A stretch of DNA of 64,000 nucleotides. Origin: Lepeophtheirus salmonis (Eukaryota > Arthropoda > Copepoda > Siphonostomatoida > Caligidae). A program made the translations under genes and the position numbers. The notes beneath the pieces were generated by a model. It searched no databases and was not told the origin of the DNA. It saw only the letters and a program-made list of their open reading frames with translations. Where the stretch lies: NCBI RefSeq assembly GCF_016086655.4, contig NC_052136.2, positions 15,872,001 to 15,936,000 on the forward strand, written 5' to 3'. Positions within the stretch are counted from its first letter, which is position 1. Every line of letters starts with the position of its first letter. Positions 36,474 to 49,330 of this stretch are shown here, one piece after another.

Positions 36474-37180
36474 TTAATCAGTAGCAGCAATGATGGCTTC
36501 TAGGTGGCGCCCGAGGTCTTGGTACCTACTGCGGATGTATTGCTCTGTCATGGTGGCGTTCAAGTGCTGGCAAATAGCTGCTTTGAAGGTCTCAATGTTT
36601 GGATGAAGGATATTACAGGCCTATTGACATGCACACAAAAGTTATAGTCGGGGGGGGCTTGTCATCAGGGCTGCAAATATGTAAAAAAAAATATATATAA
36701 ATTACTCAAAAAAGTGTTGTAACGGAGGAATAGGTTTCTTTCATACTGGTGTCAAAAGTAGACTCTTCATCCTCAAGAGGCTACTTTCACCCACTTTTTG
36801 ATAGCCTTCTAGACAGTATGGTGTGAAACCCAAGATCTCTTGCATGGGCCATCATGGACTTGAAGGAATAGGACTGGGCTTTTTTCTTTAACCCCTCCGG
36901 CTAAAATTTGGCAAATTTCACTTTGCAATTCTTCCCCTCCAAAATTTGTGACTTGCTGACGGCGTAGGCGGTAGTCCTGGAGACTGCTTGGAGTGTACAA
37001 ATTGAAATTCGTCGATCACGCTCTAATGTTATTTTCTCAACTTGTAAAAAAGGTTAAGAGCTCAGGTTTTTTTTTTTTAAGTAATTGCTTATGCTTTAAT
37101 TTATATAAATATGAATTACTTTCAATCACTCCACCTTCATGAATTATTTAATATGTAAGTGTTGAGATTTCAATAAACCA
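36474..37180 (-). pseudogene. collapsed mariner transposase of the GGTGGTCC family
   Basis: Read on the minus strand. N-terminal part (37,015-36,720): VSRTTAYAVSKSQILEGKNC, then FKSMMAHARDLG and SHHTVWKAIKKWVK, then SLLRMKSLLLTPV, which is the double helix-turn-helix followed by the SLRRxxRPLLTPxMKE linker of mariner-type transposases. C-terminal part (36,620-36,474): ETFKAAICQHLNATMTEQYI, RSRYQDLGRHLEAIIAATD and TAA at 36,474. Between them the catalytic core is reduced to about 100 bp of low-complexity sequence. The leader (37,020-37,160) is homologous to those of the relics at 10.5 and 62.5 kb (TTTTCTCAACTTGTA, AGCTCAG). Stops and frameshifts present. Terminal repeats not found at either side. 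Confidence 0.78.
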
Positions 37181-38068
37181 TCCTCTAAAAAAAAGAAGAT
37201 TGTCTCCTTTTCTTGATTACTAATGCACAATAAATTTCCTAAAATTTAATTATGGGTAATTATTTAGCAGAGTAATATCTTAACTCCTTTGATAACTATT
37301 TGTTGGTATTCAAAATGTCAAATATATTAATAAGCAGCTTAATACAAATAAATAGGTGTATGACTATCTCTTAGATTATCTAATTCCTGTTGTTTTTAAA
37401 TATTATGCTCAAGATGATGGTGCATTCAATCAGTTATAATTTACGTATATTAATAACATGCAATTATATTGGTGTATTTGTTGATAAGCTTAAATGAAGT
37501 GAGCATTTATTGAGTTGATATTCATAGGTACATAAATAAGCTCAATGTTTCATAATCCCTTATGATTATTTGATGATATGTTTAAATATTGAGTATGCAT
37601 ATATTTTCGTCAATTTAACGCATTTTTACTCACACTACAGAATCTTATTACACATGTTTTCGGGGTTAATAAAAAAGTATTTATATCAATAACACACCAA
37701 ACTGTTTCATTCATATAAAAAAATATCAATCATTTAGTTTTCAGCTATCGGTGATTCTACTCATTTTCAACTTATCAGAGTTCTGAACGTTAAAACCAAC
37801 GAAATTTTTTTCTCAAAAGAACGTTGTTATCTTAAAGTTGACATCAGCTGGTGTTGAAGGGGTTATGCTATATTTATATAATTTTTATCTCCATCGTTTT
37901 TTTCTTGACTTTAAAAAAATATACATGCTGCAGAAGCAAATTTGTTCAGTATATTTGTTTGAATATTGCACGTTAAATTTGTTTTATCAGCTCATTAATT
38001 TATTTGCAAATGCAAAGTCTGGCTCTTATCTCTCGGTTCATGTAATGAACTTCGTTCCACCTTCAAAT
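37181..38068. other. AT-rich stretch, no gene
   Basis: Nothing recognisable. The open frame from 37,838 becomes transposase-like only after 38,069; its first 77 codons are AT-rich and show no similarity. Confidence 0.5.
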
Positions 38069-38380
38069 ATGAATGGACAACAAACAAAAAGACAACGAGT
38101 TCTTAATTTCATCAACCTAGATGTCAGTTGCGAGATAATTGTAAATATCTTTGGGATCAGCTTCCGCACCTTGCACTGTATCCAGCTTGCAAAAGAGGCT
38201 TGAAAGGGTGTTAAAAGGTCCTCCTGGGAGTTGTAAACATAATATCAACCGTGATGCCGCCTTCCTTGCCTCTCTGAAGATCAAATGCGACCAGAACACT
38301 TGAATAAGTCGTAAAATGGCTCTGCAGAGTGTTCAGTGAAATATGTTGTCACAAGTAATTTTTGCACTGAGAGTTCATAT
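38069..38380 (+). pseudogene. mariner-like transposase N-terminal fragment
   Basis: MNGQQTKRQRVLNFINLDVS (ATG at 38,069), then CEIIVNIFGISFRTLHCIQL and AKEA before a stop; after one frameshift KGPPGSCKHNINRDAAFLAS and LKIKCDQNT, further stops, MALQSVQ and LSQVIFALRVH. This is the first DNA-binding helix-turn-helix, the basic linker and part of the second helix-turn-helix of a mariner-type transposase (pattern: xRxxVxxFIxxxVSxxxIxxIxGISxRTxYRIQKxxKxGxGVKRxSGSGGxNxKRDxxFLASLKxKI). The similarity stops about 38,380 and no catalytic part follows. The antisense frame at 38,117-38,299 is a shadow. Confidence 0.75.
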
Positions 38381-38955
38381 TGGATTCAGGTTCTGAATAG
38401 CATAGTTTCTTTTAAGTTCCTTTTTTATATTCCAATTTTTTGTTTTATTATTTTTACTGGCATCAAACCCAAAATCAAAATGTTAGTTGGTGAGGAGCTT
38501 ATATTTCCTTTATTCATCACTTTTCATGTCATATTTTTGTCATACAAACAAAGGTTTTTTGTTGAATTAACTGTAGCACATGTATATTGAAAAGCAATAG
38601 TAAAAAAGATAATTCATAGCATATAAACATTATAGATGATGACCCATATTTTTATTTGTTTGATTTACAGTTTTGAGAGGATGTATACAGACCAGATCAT
38701 AATTATTTGAAACATAATTAGAGTAATTGTTTTATTTTTTTAATAATACAAGGGTTAAAGACGATTTTTAATATTTTTCCTCTGCACTAATACTATTCAA
38801 ATATTGAACGTTATCCTTTGTATGTGTACGAAGTTTTCTTCTTCTAAGCATTAAATAAAAGTCAGCATATGTTAAAAAGATTCTTATTCCAGTAGCTACA
38901 TAATTTTGCTCCCGACTTCTCATTGTGCTCTACTAAATCTCCATCCCTGATTATA
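38381..38955. other. AT-rich stretch, no gene
   Basis: Nothing recognisable. The hydrophobic frame at 38,336-38,590 is AT-driven (Phe/Ile/Tyr-rich) and has no family features. Confidence 0.5.
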
Positions 38956-39954
38956 CAGTTAAGCCAAAAAGTATTCGTACCTTTTTAATATTTGTCATAT
39001 CTATATCGTTGAAGTTTCAGTCGTATACAACACTCAACATGACCAAGGCCAAGGAGTACAGTGAGGACATCCAGCAGCATGTAGTAAATTGCCATAATCA
39101 AGGTGTCAGCTACAAATATATTTCCATCAAGTTTTCTATCCCAAGATCCTCTGTATAACACCAAATAAATAAAAAGAACCGGACATGTCAAGAATCTTCC
39201 TTGACATGGTAAGAAGTCCAAGCTGAGCTCAACACAAGTGAGACATGTAGTCCGAAAGGTTAGCAAGAATCCAACAGCAACTCTCAAATCCATCCAGCAG
39301 TGGTTGAAAGCTACAGGAACTTTGGTTAGGCGATCAACTGTGCAAAGGGTTCTGCACAAGAAGGGGGTTTGGGTTTATGTGTCAAGAAAAATTCCACTCC
39401 TCAAGATTAGGCACATAAAGGCCAGGAAGAATTATGCCAATGATCACAAAGATGATGAAGTCAACTTTTGGCGCACTCTTTTGTGCACAGATGAGACAAA
39501 TATGGAGTAGTTTGACCACAACCAGCATATGCACATTTGGTGACGGAAGTCCAAGCCTTCAACACAAAAACATTATTCCAACAGTGAAACACAGTGGTAG
39601 AAGCATCATGATTTGGGCTTGTTTTTCTGCCAATGGAAATAGATAATATCACATAATTTATGGCACCATGAAAAAGGAAGAATACATCGAGATATTTTAC
39701 TGTATCTGCATTAATCAGCAAAGATGCTTAACCTTGGAAGACATTGGTTGTTCCAGCAAGACAATGAACCAATGCACACATCCAAAAAAGTTCCACAATT
39801 ACTCAATAGATATAAAGTTATAGTCATAGACGGATAAGCCCAAAATGAGTTTGTAGATCTAACATGAACTTCTAATTATACATATATAAATATGTATATA
39901 TATATTTTTGGCATATTTGTGGCCGGGGGATACGAATAGTTTCGCCCTCAACTG
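38956..39954 (+). mobile_element. Tc1-like element with TIRs and TA flanks
   Basis: The left end CAGTTAAGCCAAAAAGTATT (continuing CGTACC) and the reverse complement of the right end, CAGTTGAGGGCGAAACTATT (continuing CGTATCC), are clear terminal inverted repeats beginning CAGT as in Tc1 elements. TA lies immediately outside at 38,954-38,955 and 39,955-39,956. The element measures 999 bp, shorter than a full Tc1 (about 1.3-1.6 kb), because the part after the second catalytic block is lost. Confidence 0.85.
39039..39838 (+). pseudogene. Tc1-like transposase (DD34E type), truncated and frameshifted
   Basis: Starts MTKAKEYSEDIQQHVVNCHN at 39,039 (first helix-turn-helix: QGVSYKYISIKFSIPRSSV then stop). 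In another frame from 39,238 RHVVRKVSKNPTATLKSIQQ, TGTLVRRSTVQRVLHKKGV and VSRKIPLLKIRHIKARKNYA form the second helix-turn-helix and linker; VNFWRTLLCTDETNME holds the first catalytic Asp (TDET). HKNIIPTVKHSGRSIMIWAC and FSANGNR is the SGGSIMVWGCFS block. LNLGRHWLFQQDNEPMHTSK keeps the second catalytic Asp (QQDN), and VPQLLNRYKVIVIDG precedes a stop where the WPSQSPDLNPIE block with the catalytic Glu should be. Several stops and frameshifts. The antisense frames at 38,985-39,359 and 39,461-39,721 are shadows. Confidence 0.88.
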
Positions 39955-39956
39955 TA

Positions 39957-41097
39957 AGTAACTATTTTGCTAGAAATAATATAACTTTTTGCACATACGT
40001 CATAGTTATTTTTGTTTATAAATTTCCTTTTCAATTAAAATAATTATGATTCTTATTCATTTTACTCCAATTTTCACATTTTCAAAAGGCAAAAAATTAT
40101 TATGAATACCTCCATGGCTTATTATCAGTTATGTTAATATCTCAAAAGCTAATCACATTCCAACCAAAAAATACGACAAATGAAGTATTTAAGAAATTAA
40201 AAATTTAAATATAAGGTAAATTAATATTATTGTTTCTGAATTATTACGTAAAAATAATTATGATTCATGTTACTCCAATTTAAAAAAAAAAAAATATTTA
40301 ACTGTTTGCCACGAATTGTAATAATTAAGTTTTCATTAATTGATAATTGATTCTTTTTATCATGAGGATGCTTTATAAACAGCCTCAATTCCCAATAGGA
40401 ACTCTTGTTACAAAAATCATGACCACCTCCCAACTCATAAATAAATTAGAAAGATAAATCAATGATTAATTATTGTAATTCGTGACAAATAATTTAAACC
40501 TTATTCTTTAAAATGATAGTAACGTAAATGGGAAACATAGCTAAATAATATTGCATCATAAACTATCAAAAAATATGTGTATTATTTTGTTCTGCAATAT
40601 ATCCGTCCACAAAAATCCGTATACGTCCAAAAAAAAATCCTTATAGGTCGTGCCTGTAAAAATTTTATATATTTATTTTTTCTGATTCCATGGGTAGACT
40701 TGTAATTAATTATTATTCTACCTGGAATAAAATAGAGAGAATATCATTTCAAATACTCCTTATTAGAGATTGGACTTGTCTTGGACTCGGTTATGGTATA
40801 AGTAAACTTGTATTATTCCAAAAGATCTGAAACCCGAACTGGCTTGGGCTACCCAAACTTTTAGTGGTAAAATAAATATTCGAAGGATTTTCCATCTCTA
40901 AAAAAGTAGTAGTATTGCTTAGTTCTTAATACTTGGCATAATAAGAATTTATCTATATCAAATATATACTTAATTTATCTTGGTTAGTGATTAAACCGAC
41001 ATCTACATAAACAGTTTCATTATGTGGTTGTTTTACACGGCGTTATTTAACAAATAGTTACTTTTATTGTATCATAGAACTTTTCTGCAGAAAAGGA
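39957..41097. other. AT-rich stretch, no gene
   Basis: A short inverted repeat pairs GCCACGAATTGTAATAATTA (about 40,307-40,326) with TAATTATTGTAATTCGTGAC (about 40,466-40,485), and AATAATTATGATTC strings recur nearby. Otherwise nothing. Confidence 0.5.
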
Positions 41098-41478
41098 ACA
41101 GAAAAAAATGATTAAAACTCATTTGGTAGTTAGCCAAATCTTTACTGTATTAAAGGGCCTAATTATAATTTAGCAAATCAATGTTCAGAATACTGATCAG
41201 AAGAACAGAATCAAACAAGTCGACATCTGATAACAAAATAAGTAGTAAATTTTTGTTTGAGCAAACTAACACCGTCCTCAAAAACCAAAAATGTTCACTG
41301 AATTTGTTTGTCAGCTGTCGAAGTTTCTTGTTTTTTCCCTCTAATCAGTATTCTTAACTGATTGGTTGGATACAAACTATTTCTTAATAAGCTGTCAGTA
41401 ATTATAAAATATTATTCAATAATAGTTCCATAGTTGGAGAACTGGCCAACTACCAAATAATTATGGGCATTTTCTGTT
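41098..41478. mobile_element. foldback (long inverted repeat) element
   Basis: A left arm (41,098-41,235) and a right arm (41,302-41,478) are imperfect inverted repeats around a spacer of about 65 bp. Matching blocks include TTTGGTAGTTAGCCA against TTTGGTAGTTGGCCA (right arm reversed), AGAATACTGATCAGA against AGAATACTGATTAGA, and GTCGACATCTGATAACAAA against TTCGACAGCTGACAAACAAA. The right arm has about 40 extra bases. No coding capacity. Such foldback structures are typical of MITEs. Confidence 0.65.
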
Positions 41479-42429
41479 AATTTTGGGTAGAGATGTTGCG
41501 AGGTAAAATAAATATGACGAAGTGTAAAATTTATGATAACAATAATTCGAATAATAACTCATGATTATGTTTTAATGGTATTACCAATGGGTTATTTTCT
41601 TTGTATCTGTAAAACTAAACTTTGAACTTTAGGTAAGACACTTATAAAATTGGACATAAGTAACATCTAATTTTAGTTTTGAATCCAGATTCCAAAGCTT
41701 GGCTACCCAAAATTTACTCAAATATTAAGATTTAAAGATATTAATAGACCCAGATCCGAGAAAAGATGTCCTATCTTTACGATCTATTCTAAAATTAGAA
41801 GCTTAACAAAGCTGTAATTAGTATGTAAAACAAAAAAACTTTACGTTGAATAACAATTCACATCCCAGTGTCGTCATCATAATAATTAGTTGCAGTGATT
41901 AAAAGTTTATGGTTTAGTTACTACCTTTAAGACAAATCTTATTGATTTATTGACTTTACTATTTTTTATGACGTTTCTCTTTCTCTTAACCAACCTCACG
42001 CCCCCCCGCCCCTCCATGTATATTTCATCAGAGTGTTTATGGATTAACCATATAACAATGATTAAAAAGAGAGTTATATCACTCTACTTGTACCACACCT
42101 AAACTGGGCTTGGTTCACAAAAAAATAAAAACTACATTTATATGTACGTATGTACACACTCGTCCATATTATATATTACAACTTTTTTATCAAAATATGA
42201 TTTATTTTCTATGATTATTTTTTGTTGTTGAGTCTATTATTTGAAACAGTTATTTTGGAAGAGTAATTCCTTGTTTACGTTGGTTCCAATTTTTTAATCG
42301 TACATGTTAGTGATGCTCTTAGATCAACTGAGTGTTTGTGGTGTTGTATTGACATTTCCTATTTCATTAATTTTAGGTATATCAAATTATTTATGGATGC
42401 AAATTACTTTTGCCTTAGTTTGGAAGTAC

Positions 42430-42600
42430 ATTTCGTCTTGTATATTTCCTCCCTCCTTTTTTATTAATTGACATGGGTACCATGTTGACTTTCAGTTTCC
42501 TCCTTTTCCACTGATAATCTTGAAGGCTTTATCTTCACATAAAAACATATTAATATTTAAATGATTCAACTATACCGAACCTAAATAAAGAACTCTTACA
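42430..42600 (-). repeat. dispersed repeat family A, copy 10
   Basis: CCATGTTGACTTTCAGTTTC, then TCTTCACATAAAAACATATT and AATATTTAAATGAT. Aligns over about 170 bp with 43,100-43,270 in the same orientation. Confidence 0.6.
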
Positions 42601-43099
42601 AATCACCATATAATATCACCCTATCCAATTACAGATATGTTAAAGTCGTTCCCAGAACTTTTTTCATGTTTGGTTTTAGGTTATTTTTTCTTGATACATT
42701 TTGGGTAATGTTTTGATGAAGAAAAGGGTCTCTGACGATGAACCAATGTGTAATTGTTTTTAGATCCAGGTTCATAGTTTGGGAAATCAATTTATGGGTT
42801 CATTTTTTTATTGTCACACTATGAACCAATTTTTTCTCATTCTGGAAATTTGCAGTGTACACTTATAAATAGAATCGTAAATTCTAAGCATTTACTTAGC
42901 TAGCAAGCTTTTTTTTTGTACTTTGCAATCTGAAAAGGGTTTTCTTATTTTTTAAATCTGATATATAATTTTCTAATTATTGAGAAGAGAACATCTAAGT
43001 ATAAAGTACCCGTGTTTATGAAAGTAATCAGTAAGTTGAGGCCGTTTAGGGAGTTTTAGTCTTTGCTTGACTTAGAGTAAAATAGAATAGTACCTGTCT

Positions 43100-43270
43100 A
43101 TGTTCTTGTATATTTCCTGTTTACCTTTTATACATTGCCATAGATACCATGTTGACTTTCAGTTTTCCTTTTTTCTACTATTAATGTTAAATGTTTTCAA
43201 CTTCACAAAAAAAACACATTAATATTTAAATGATCGTACTATACTGAATCTAGGTAAAGAACCGAAAAAA
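43100..43270 (-). repeat. dispersed repeat family A, copy 11
   Basis: ACCATGTTGACTTTCAGTTT, CTTCACAAAAAAAACACATT, AATATTTAAATGATCGTACT and AAAGAAC. Lies head-to-head with copy 12. Confidence 0.6.
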
Positions 43271-43414
43271 TTTGTTAAAAAAATGTAATGGTTTAAGACG
43301 AGTTGGATGTCTAAACAAAATCACAAGGGTAGCATATAATTGTAGTAAACATATAAGAAGTTGTAAGCTCTCTGCATTTTCCCTGTGAAAAAAACAAAAA
43401 CAAAAAGGAAACCA

Positions 43415-43800
43415 AAAAGTGACACGTAAACCCTGAAGAAATTGAATAACATTTAGGAAAAAAACATCTAAGCTATCTTCAAGGATTGTAGAAGTAAAAA
43501 CATCGACAAAAATTACTCTGTTGTAGATTTTTAATTATACTCCGAGTCCAATAAATACTTATTGCATTTATAACTTCTCAACGAGTCCACAGTAATACTC
43601 TACGTCTTTTATAAGCACATTCACTAACTATTACTATATACTTACAATTAGAGACCCTTTCTTCAAGAATGAAATATTAATGATATATTTTTGGGAAAAT
43701 AAACAACACTGCTCAGGTTGCCAACTGCAAAAAATCTAACAACTTAGAAAATCCTTCAAATTTACGACTCTAAGTATACAAGAGTTCATACGGCTATACT
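43415..43800 (+). repeat. dispersed repeat family A, copy 12
   Basis: GTAAACCCTGAAGAAATTG, ACTCCGAGTCCAATAAATAC, TACTCTACGTCTTTTATAAG, CACATTCACTAACTATTAC, GGTTGCCAACTGCAAAAAAT, TTTACGACTCTAAGTATAC. With copy 9 it defines both ends of the family. Confidence 0.65.
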
Positions 43801-46742
43801 CATTAATGACGCCTGGATCTTGTGATATTGATTTTCCCCTTTGATACATTTTGTAGTAACTATGAAAATTTATATTCATATTATATTATATACCTACATA
43901 TATACGTTAAGGTAATTTAATTACTATTTAAGGTTGAAAAATAGAATAAAATAAACGAGTCCAAGATTTTTTTTACATTTTGCATGTAGATGTACATAGT
44001 ACAAAAATTAACTTAATGCTATTTGTACGAAGGCTTCTTGAGAATAGATATATAAAAGGTATAATTTTCGAAGAATTTTTTGCTGAAACTACATTCTGAG
44101 GGTTTTTTATTACTATTAAGTTTATTCTATAAAGTTTTTTCTTCTTGCAATTTCTGTATAAATGGTTTCTGTATGGTGATTATAATTTATAAGTACATTT
44201 TTATCATGATATTATATTAACAGTCAATATCTATTCAAGATATATATCGTATATGGGTTATTCCACGATAAATTTTTGATGAGGAAGCAAATTTGACTTA
44301 AATTTGATATGTGGAATCGTTAATAGTGTTACTACTCAAAATGAAATATTGGATATCTTACTCAATACAATTCTGAATTCTGAGATCTTTAAGATATATA
44401 AATAAACATTTTCATGATATTTTTATTATCAGTGATGTATCGTAAATCGAAGGAATGATGGGAAAGAAACAAATGATTACATAATTAAAAAGCGATAAGT
44501 TAGCTTAACAAAACTTATCTTATTTAAATTGTCAAAAAAAAGTTAATTTCGACCGTAGTTTTTGACTGTCAATAGTTTGAAGTTAGTGGGGTTTTATATT
44601 TTTTTATTAAAAAAATGAAATGCAACAACTTTGCTCAATGAATAACGCGCTTAGGACAAATAATTACTTTGAACTCAACGTATCTATACTCAGTCGTTTC
44701 TATAGAAAAAAATACAATTTATATGAACTTCAAAGATAACTAACTCCTAGGTCAAATGTTGTAATTGTAATACTATAATGTTTAAAGTATACTTCATCAT
44801 CGCAACTCCATCTGATCAATAAAAGGAACATTTAGAAAAATACCATTAAACTTTGAAACATTTAAGATAAAAAACTAAGTTTTACTTTCCTTTTCATCAG
44901 AAAACCAAAATTTAAGCGTAAAAAAAAATTGGTTAAATTTTTATTGGGTTTTCTATGATATATTATACATGCTAGGCTTTACTTTATTTTACGAGACATC
45001 GCCAATCAAACATTAATTAAAATGATTATTTCTTTACCTTTAAGACCTTAGAACATCAAATTGGATTTAATTAAAGGCTCAAAATTTAATTTCTGACCTC
45101 AATTATAACACATAGTAAATTTTAATGAAAGCTATTTCTTCGTGAATTTTTTTTAGCAATTATCCATATACTTACATCAATTAAGTTCTATAAATATATC
45201 GGTTGTGCTTTAAGTTTTTCAAACTTTATTAGACACTACGCCATCTTTGCCCCATACACTCTACTAAGGAAACCCAAAATTCTAATAATTGTATATGTTT
45301 ACTAAATAAACATCACATATGGATTGGTTTTTTTTGCAGAATCCAGTAAGTTCAAAAAAACATTTTGAAAAACCATTGGCAACCCCTGGGTTGTTCGATT
45401 AATTTGATACTTTCTCAATAATTTGTAAATAATTAATCGGAATTAGGCCAAATATCCAATGATTACCGATTTTACTTTTCATAAAACGTAATATCAAATA
45501 ATTCATTTTATTAAAACAAAATCAATATTTAAAAAAATAAAAAGACAACATGAAAATTATTTTAATTACCCAACATTTTTCAAAACTCATTTTTAACGAA
45601 TTTCATTGGTTCTGATGATAAACGTCATTCAAAACATATTATATGACTGTCAACGTTATAAAGTTTCATTATTTTTTATGATATTTGAATCATTTATTGA
45701 CCTTGGACTAAATTTTTTTAAATCAGACATGAACTAAATAGTCAATATTAGAATAATATGCACTACAAGTAGTCGCTTGGTTAAAAAGAGTCAAATAAAC
45801 AGTGGTCCATCCTACGAATTTGATTTTAAAGGCAACAAACTCAGAAAATATAGCACATAAAGAGGGAAAAAGACAAAGTTACAAAAATGAAATTTATTTA
45901 ATAAAAGAAACAAGTGCTAAATTTATTTAGTATCAAAAGTAAAAGCAATCAAAAATTGGTTACAAAAAAAAAAATCAGATCAATTTTATATTATTGAAAG
46001 TTTTGTATTTTGGCAATATTGACACATGCCTTTTTCTTACTTTGAAAGTTTATCCAGGCCACCTGAATAAATCTAAATGTTATATTTTTCAAAAACAGAA
46101 AAACATTAATAAATGATATTTCAAAATCTTGACAAATGAAGAGAATATTACATATTGTTTCAATATGGTCATTACAGCCATACTCAAACTTTTCTTGGAC
46201 TATTATAACGGGATTTTAAGAGTTAATGTTCTTCAAAAATATTAGTAAGTCAGTTATTTTGTCCACAATAAATTCATCTCGGTACAGACATTATATTTGA
46301 ATAAACAACGAAGCAACATTTTAGATATTTAATCCATTCTTATACGAATTCAAATTCAAAGACTAATTAATATGTTCTTTCTCTTTCTTAGAATTCAATT
46401 AATATTAACTTTATCTACTGTTAATTATTTAAAATTGCACAAAATTTATTCCTTTTCTTAAAATGATTTTCTTATGATACATTCAACTCGTGGTTTTAGT
46501 AAAATAATAGTCAGGAAATACAAATGTCAATAATAATCCACAATTTGATTTAATAGAAAAAGGGAGAATTTCACTTTTTCTCCCTACGTAATATGTAGTG
46601 CAGTGGATTGATCCATAAGACTGTCGATCCTTAAACATTTTATTGGGGGAACTGAATGAAAAAGAAGAAATTAAGTTGAGTGACATCTTAAAAGGCCAAT
46701 CTTTATCAGTTTTATGAGTATGTACAACGCAACTTGTCTTCA

Positions 46743-46803
46743 CTGAGACTGAACTGGACGGTACTGCAGCCTTCAGTCAAAAATAAGGATCGATACAAGA
46801 CTA
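46743..46803. repeat. hAT-like MITE fragment
   Basis: GACTGAACTGGACGG ... AAAAATAAGGATCGATACAA GACTA resembles the right end of the MITE at 32,357-32,600 (GACTGGAATGGACAG, ATAAATAAGGACTGAGACAA GACTA). Confidence 0.45.
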
Positions 46804-48939
46804 CTCGTATTTATCATTACATTGTTAGTAACATTTTTACAAGTTTAACAAATACATTCGAAGGGTTGTGAAAACAAGGCAAAGTAGGTCCAGATATTTT
46901 CTTGTGAATGATAAATATATAACAAAGGATTTCTTCATTTCCTTCCAATCAAAATTTAGTATAAAGTTTTAATTTTGTCATATGTGATTACACGAAATTG
47001 CATTCGCCAAAAACAATTGTTCTTTTTTTAAGGACGGTAATAAGACCTTAAAGTCGAAAAAAAACAATTGTTTGGAAATTTCAATTGACAAAAGCACATT
47101 TTTCTTTTTTTTTCTTTTGTTTGACTAAATAAAGACGAGACGAAATGTAAAAGAAAAAAATGTGACCAAACAAGATTAATTAAACAATGGCAAAAATATA
47201 ATTTTATTCTATGACCTTTTAATAAAAGTGAAGTATACATGTATCTTCAAAATTGTCATGTTTTTGGATGGCAGTACCTTATTTTACAAGAAGACAAAGG
47301 AAATGGGATCTTGTCGATCTTAGCTTAGAGTGACCATATTTTGATTTACCAAAAAGAGAACACAGCAAAAGGGGGTAAAGATGAATAAACTTTGATTTTC
47401 GATTTATTTTAATAAAATATTTAGAATCTTGATAAAATTTGACATTTAACGGATTCATAAAAGAGTCCCTGGGCATTTGTCATAGAGTGTCACAGAAGAG
47501 AAACCCAGTAAAAGAGGATTTTTACTTAACCTAGATTATATTCATCATAAATATGGGAAATAGGATATTATTGCCATTTGAGGCCGTTGCATTCCGTACC
47601 ATGATAAAAGTTGGGTTTTAGGGTGCGTTTATATTACTTATTGAATGGAGGAAGAAATTGGATCCTTTTAACTAATCATCGATAATGCCTAAGAATTGAT
47701 CAAAAGGAAAAAAAATTAACGAGACAGTAAATTATATATTATTGACTACCCTGTACCTACATAAGTAGAAAAATGTTCGATTTAATAAACATATTTTTTC
47801 CCAGAGGGAACCACCTGCGCACACCGTATTCAGTTACCATAATTTTTATAAAAATACTAATGACTCAAAGTCATTTTTATAATTGACAAATCAATAATTT
47901 AAAAATAACAATTAATAAAAATATATATATCTATATTTGTAAATATTTAAATCAATTACAAACCATCTATCTGTCATTTTTCTTTACCAGGAAAATAGTA
48001 AACTTACGTGGCATGCACTTTTCCTATTTATGTACATAAATCTGCATTAAACGAAAGAAATATTAATAAGCTTTAAACTTAATTATGTATGTCGTCTATC
48101 ATTAAAAAAATCCAAGTTAGATGAAAAGTAGTTCCACCTTTAAAAAACTATTAAATCAATAAAACAATCTAATTTAATCCTAATCAGTCTTTCTTCTATA
48201 ATTAGTCATAATCAATTAGTTTTTGGTATTCCTTTATTATTTTCCCGACTAGCATGCGTAACTTGATTCCAAACAAATATAAAGCATTTTTGATACATAC
48301 ATCAAAGCCAAAATCTTAGCTTACCTCACAAGACAGATTTTTAATAGTAAGAAACAAGCAATAAAAGAAAGGTAATCTAAGTATGATTTTTATAAGTAAA
48401 TAACAATGATGAAAATAAATAACAGAAATAAGGATAGAAATAACCAAAAAACAATAAAAATTAAAATTTTGTTATGAGCAAAAGAGTCTTTTTTTCAACT
48501 CAAGAACTAGTCCATCACTCTGATTTATAATTTCGTAAAAAGAAAGAATTAGCTTTTCTTATTAATTGGCATCTGATGTATACCATAAACTATATGGGGC
48601 ACTTGCAACATTTTTAGTTTTTGGATGAATTATCATAAGTTGGTTATACTCAGACCAGCCCAAAATTTAACAATATTTTTTTTGAATCTATCAGTAGAAA
48701 GTGTTTTTTTTTATTTTTTTTTTCAAAATTGCATGTAAATATGGCCCTTTGAAAAATGCAATTTCCCTTGTAGTCCGAGAGGTTGGAACAGTGAATTGAG
48801 TTTTATTTAGAAATAATGAACAGTTGACTTAACAATATTTTTTTAGAATACATAACTAGTTTTTTCAATGTTGAACATGTTGAATTTGATGAAATAAATA
48901 TTTTTTGCATTCATACTTTAATGTGTTATATATGTATTG

Positions 48940-49330
48940 TGTGCCAGAATGAGATGATTTCAGCTCTAGATCTCAATTTGTCAAAAGTGATGGTCTATTA
49001 TGCGCTTTTGACCTTTTGTAAGACTTTGAAATTGAATTTTTATATATAGGAAGCATCTTTATTTAACCTAGATCATGACAGGTCAGAATGAGCTCTATAC
49101 CTATAAATGTTCGAAAGTTATGGTCCATTATTTATTTTTACGTTTTGTGCTACCTTGACCTACTAAAATTTAAGTGCATTTTACTCTGACAATATATATA
49201 TAATCTTTGTACTAATTAATATCAAAATTGATATGTAAATTTTGACGTCATCCTTGTGCCCAACAAACAGACAAACAAACAGAGGCAAAAAGGTTGCTTT
49301 TTTCACAATAACCTATATTGAATTATACTA
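48940..49330. repeat. doubled motif with ACAAACAGAC tail
   Basis: CAGAATGAGATGATTTCAGC ... GTGATGGTCTATTATGCGC ... GACCTTTTG (48,949 on) recurs about 135 bp later as CAGAATGAGCTCTATACC ... GTTATGGTCCATTATTTA ... GACCTAC, and the unit ends in ACAAACAGACAAACAAACAG (about 49,263-49,283). The layout resembles a known kind of metazoan interspersed repeat with TGACCTT motifs and a CAGACAAA tail; family not identified. Confidence 0.5.

Noticed and set aside
38985..39721. Two long minus-strand frames
   Set aside because: Antisense shadows of the Tc1 transposase at 39,039-39,838.
46483..46743. Minus-strand 86-codon frame
   Set aside because: Less AT-rich than most and considered as an exon, but no convincing splice sites or similarity; partly overlaps a MITE fragment upstream.
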